Assembly (NCBI GenBank): GCA_935421135.1
Contig: OW285194.1
Location: 12,051,376-12,115,375 of the forward strand
Length of the DNA stretch: 64,000 nucleotides
DNA from: Bugulina stolonifera
Taxonomy: Eukaryota > Bryozoa > Gymnolaemata > Cheilostomatida > Bugulidae
Reading direction: 5' to 3'
Below, piece after piece: positions 62,255-64,000 of this stretch. The translations under genes and the position numbers were made by a program. The notes under the pieces were generated by a model. The model did no database searches. It worked only from the letters and a program-made list of their open reading frames with translations, and was not told the origin of the DNA. Position 1 is the stretch's first letter, and each line of letters starts with the position of its first letter.

Positions 62255-63060
62255 TGTAATGGTTTCTGTGATTTGGTGCGGTCGTCCTTGGACGACTATC
62301 GACCCAGAAATGAAGTGCCTATGAGTGGTAATAGGACTTCGCATTACATGAAAGATCGAGCGGTCTCAGTAGCCCAAATACTACCAAAGACGACCCATCT
62401 GATCTCAAGTCCGACCTTCAGACTATACAATGAAAGAGAGTAATCCGACCTAGTAGGCGGTTCGCTAAGCGAATGACCTAGTAAAAGGAAGAGAAAGTCT
62501 CTGTATCAAGTATAGATGTGTCTTTATTGAAAGCCAAGTGAAGACTGAGACAATGAACAGTAAAACAGTGCCCTTTATATAGTATAAGGACTTCCGGCCG
62601 ACGTGACGTCGAGAAAAGACGACGTGTGGTCGTCCGGAAGTTGCACAACAAGATGGCCGCCGGAAGCCCGACGGCCGACCCAAAATAGGTCGGGTTCTAC
62701 AAAAGTTGCTTATAATGGTCCAATTCATGTACAAAATGAATATCAATGGATTCTGAGAGGTCGGGCCTCTGTACATGGGTATAAAAGGCATTAAAAGACT
62801 TAGTAATAATCATGTAACTATGTACAATAACATATAGTAAAATACATGAATAGGAAATGAGTATAAACACATGGAGACACGCATATAGACGGTAATTAAG
62901 TGGTTTGAACATGCAATGCAGTTAGAGGTAAGTATACGAACACTAATTATGAGAATGTTAGTGTCAGGCGAGTAGCGCTGTAACAACTACTAGGCACTTA
63001 AGGTGCGATGGAGCTTTGTCCGGGAGTTAGGGTCGTATACAAATGTCCTGTACCATCACA
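62255..63060 (-). mobile_element. Solo LTR, copy 2
   Basis: 806 bp, same orientation and structure as 55683-56468, with ends TGTAATGGT and ACCATCACA, flanked by ATAT on both sides. The shared 108-codon frame differs from copy 1 at 11 of 108 residues. No internal retrotransposon genes next to it. Confidence 0.8.
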
Positions 63061-64000
63061 ATATATCATCATTTATGATGTAGTACAAAATGGTCTAGGG
63101 TTCGAATTGACCAGTACATATCATAATGGTCTATGGTCCAGCTGGCCAAATTCACAAGCACCTCTACATGAAAGAATAGACTGATTTGGCTATAGAAAGT
63201 TTGAATAATATAGTGGGATCTAGTTGCCCTCCTAACCCTTGGCTAGGCGATGGGGCTAGTTTCATCCCACTGCGAAGGATGGGTGCCCTAAAGCCACACC
63301 TTCAATGAATTTAAAACCTCATTTCGTTGAGGTAGTCAAAAACAAAGAGACAGTATTACTAAGTGAATCAATGGGGTTATCTGATTGCTTCTAACTATCG
63401 ATAGATGCCTGATTCTGCAAACCCTCAAAATCTAGTACTAGTTCATAATACGGAACTATTATACATGTGCGATTACTTGCGCATGCATTTGCCGATAGAG
63501 TTTTTTGCAATTTAAGGTCCCAGACTACATGCATGTCTAGATTGCTGTTAGACCTCCAGAGCTGACTGTCTTTACTTACCAGGATGAAGTTATCGCTTCC
63601 CAGTGATGCATTCCATCATTGTGAGCAGGTTTTATATGTTGTTACAGACAATAACTTGATAGTTAATGCGCACATAGCTAGAGGAGAACTATGTACCTGA
63701 AATCTGGTATATTATGCCAATGCAAAAACATTACACCAAGTAAGTACATATCAGTTGATATCATTAATAGTACAATGTCTACTTGCTATGGAAGTACATG
63801 GAGTTAAAAAAGCTAAATTAGTAAATATTGCTATTTGTTCATAAACTAATAACTTCCCACTAACTATAAGAAATAGCAAGAATGTAAAAGATAGCTAGCT
63901 GTAAACATAGACATAAAAAATTCTATCGTTTGCAGCAACTTGAATCAAGGAGTATATTATCTACCAATACAAGTAGTTCCATATGGTGTATAATAACTGA
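63061..64000. other. Non-coding right flank
   Basis: No exon, RNA gene or further transposon end that I can support. A GGTTCGAAT box near 63099 is not part of a tRNA. Confidence 0.5.

Noticed and set aside
55683..63060. The two close LTR copies as the ends of one retrotransposon
   Set aside because: The DNA between them holds GPCR C exon 1 and no gag, reverse transcriptase or integrase frame. Each copy has its own short flanking match and they differ by about a tenth of the encoded residues, so independent insertions fit better.
63090..63115. GGTTCGAAT as a tRNA B box
   Set aside because: No A box, acceptor stem or cloverleaf can be formed around it.

Overview
This is a eukaryotic, almost certainly metazoan, genomic window. 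It is AT-rich, and every protein gene is broken into short exons with GT-AG introns of mostly 100-1800 bp. My best guess is an early-branching animal such as a demosponge: the gene set is animal-wide (LIN52, RBM18, C6orf163-like), the layout is fairly compact, and the GPCRs are divergent. The sequence alone does not settle the clade. I built the gene models by hand, joining exons only where splice sites and codon phase agree. The eight main models stay in frame throughout; the first exon of the aldehyde dehydrogenase gene was not found.

Layout, left to right. 1230-3889 (+): a four-exon seven-transmembrane receptor (GPCR A). 11667-13488 (-): LIN52, a MuvB/DREAM subunit. 15464-22046 (+): methylmalonate-semialdehyde dehydrogenase (ALDH6A1), with a tandemly duplicated fifth exon that looks mutually exclusive. 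23306-26630 (-): a coiled-coil protein resembling human C6orf163. 29218-33913 (+): COQ6, the ubiquinone monooxygenase. 34044-35301 (-): RBM18. 35645-36579 (+): ribosomal protein S29. 44165-47551 (-) and 50651-59905 (-): two paralogous class A-like GPCRs (B and C) with the same intron phases. GPCR C also has an alternative terminal exon at 48934-49106.

The central genes are housekeeping: mitochondrial valine catabolism, ubiquinone synthesis, translation, RNA binding and cell-cycle transcription. The pairs LIN52/ALDH6A1, C6orf163/COQ6 and RBM18/RPS29 are head to head. COQ6 and RBM18 converge with only 130 bp between stop codons. The receptors flank this block on both sides.

Much of the rest is mobile DNA and its debris: three copies of a related LTR family without internal genes (24836-25567, 55683-56468, 62255-63060); a TTAA-flanked inverted-repeat element (28191-28950); two nested hAT-like elements (39168-40808 containing 39822-40525); a 5'-truncated non-LTR retrotransposon with an 11-bp target duplication (42254-42880) inside a larger unclassified repeat; a near-perfect 446-bp palindrome (37703-38148); a 48-bp minisatellite inside an ALDH6A1 intron; and a family of short inverted-repeat elements carrying AGAGAGGACAACTTCT.

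The strongest biological observation is the duplicated exon of ALDH6A1. Both copies are 155 bp and have the same phases. Skipping both or including both creates an early stop. The two versions differ at the position aligned with a substrate-tunnel Trp of ALDH2, so the gene may make two enzyme forms. I saw no CRISPR array, tRNA or rRNA.
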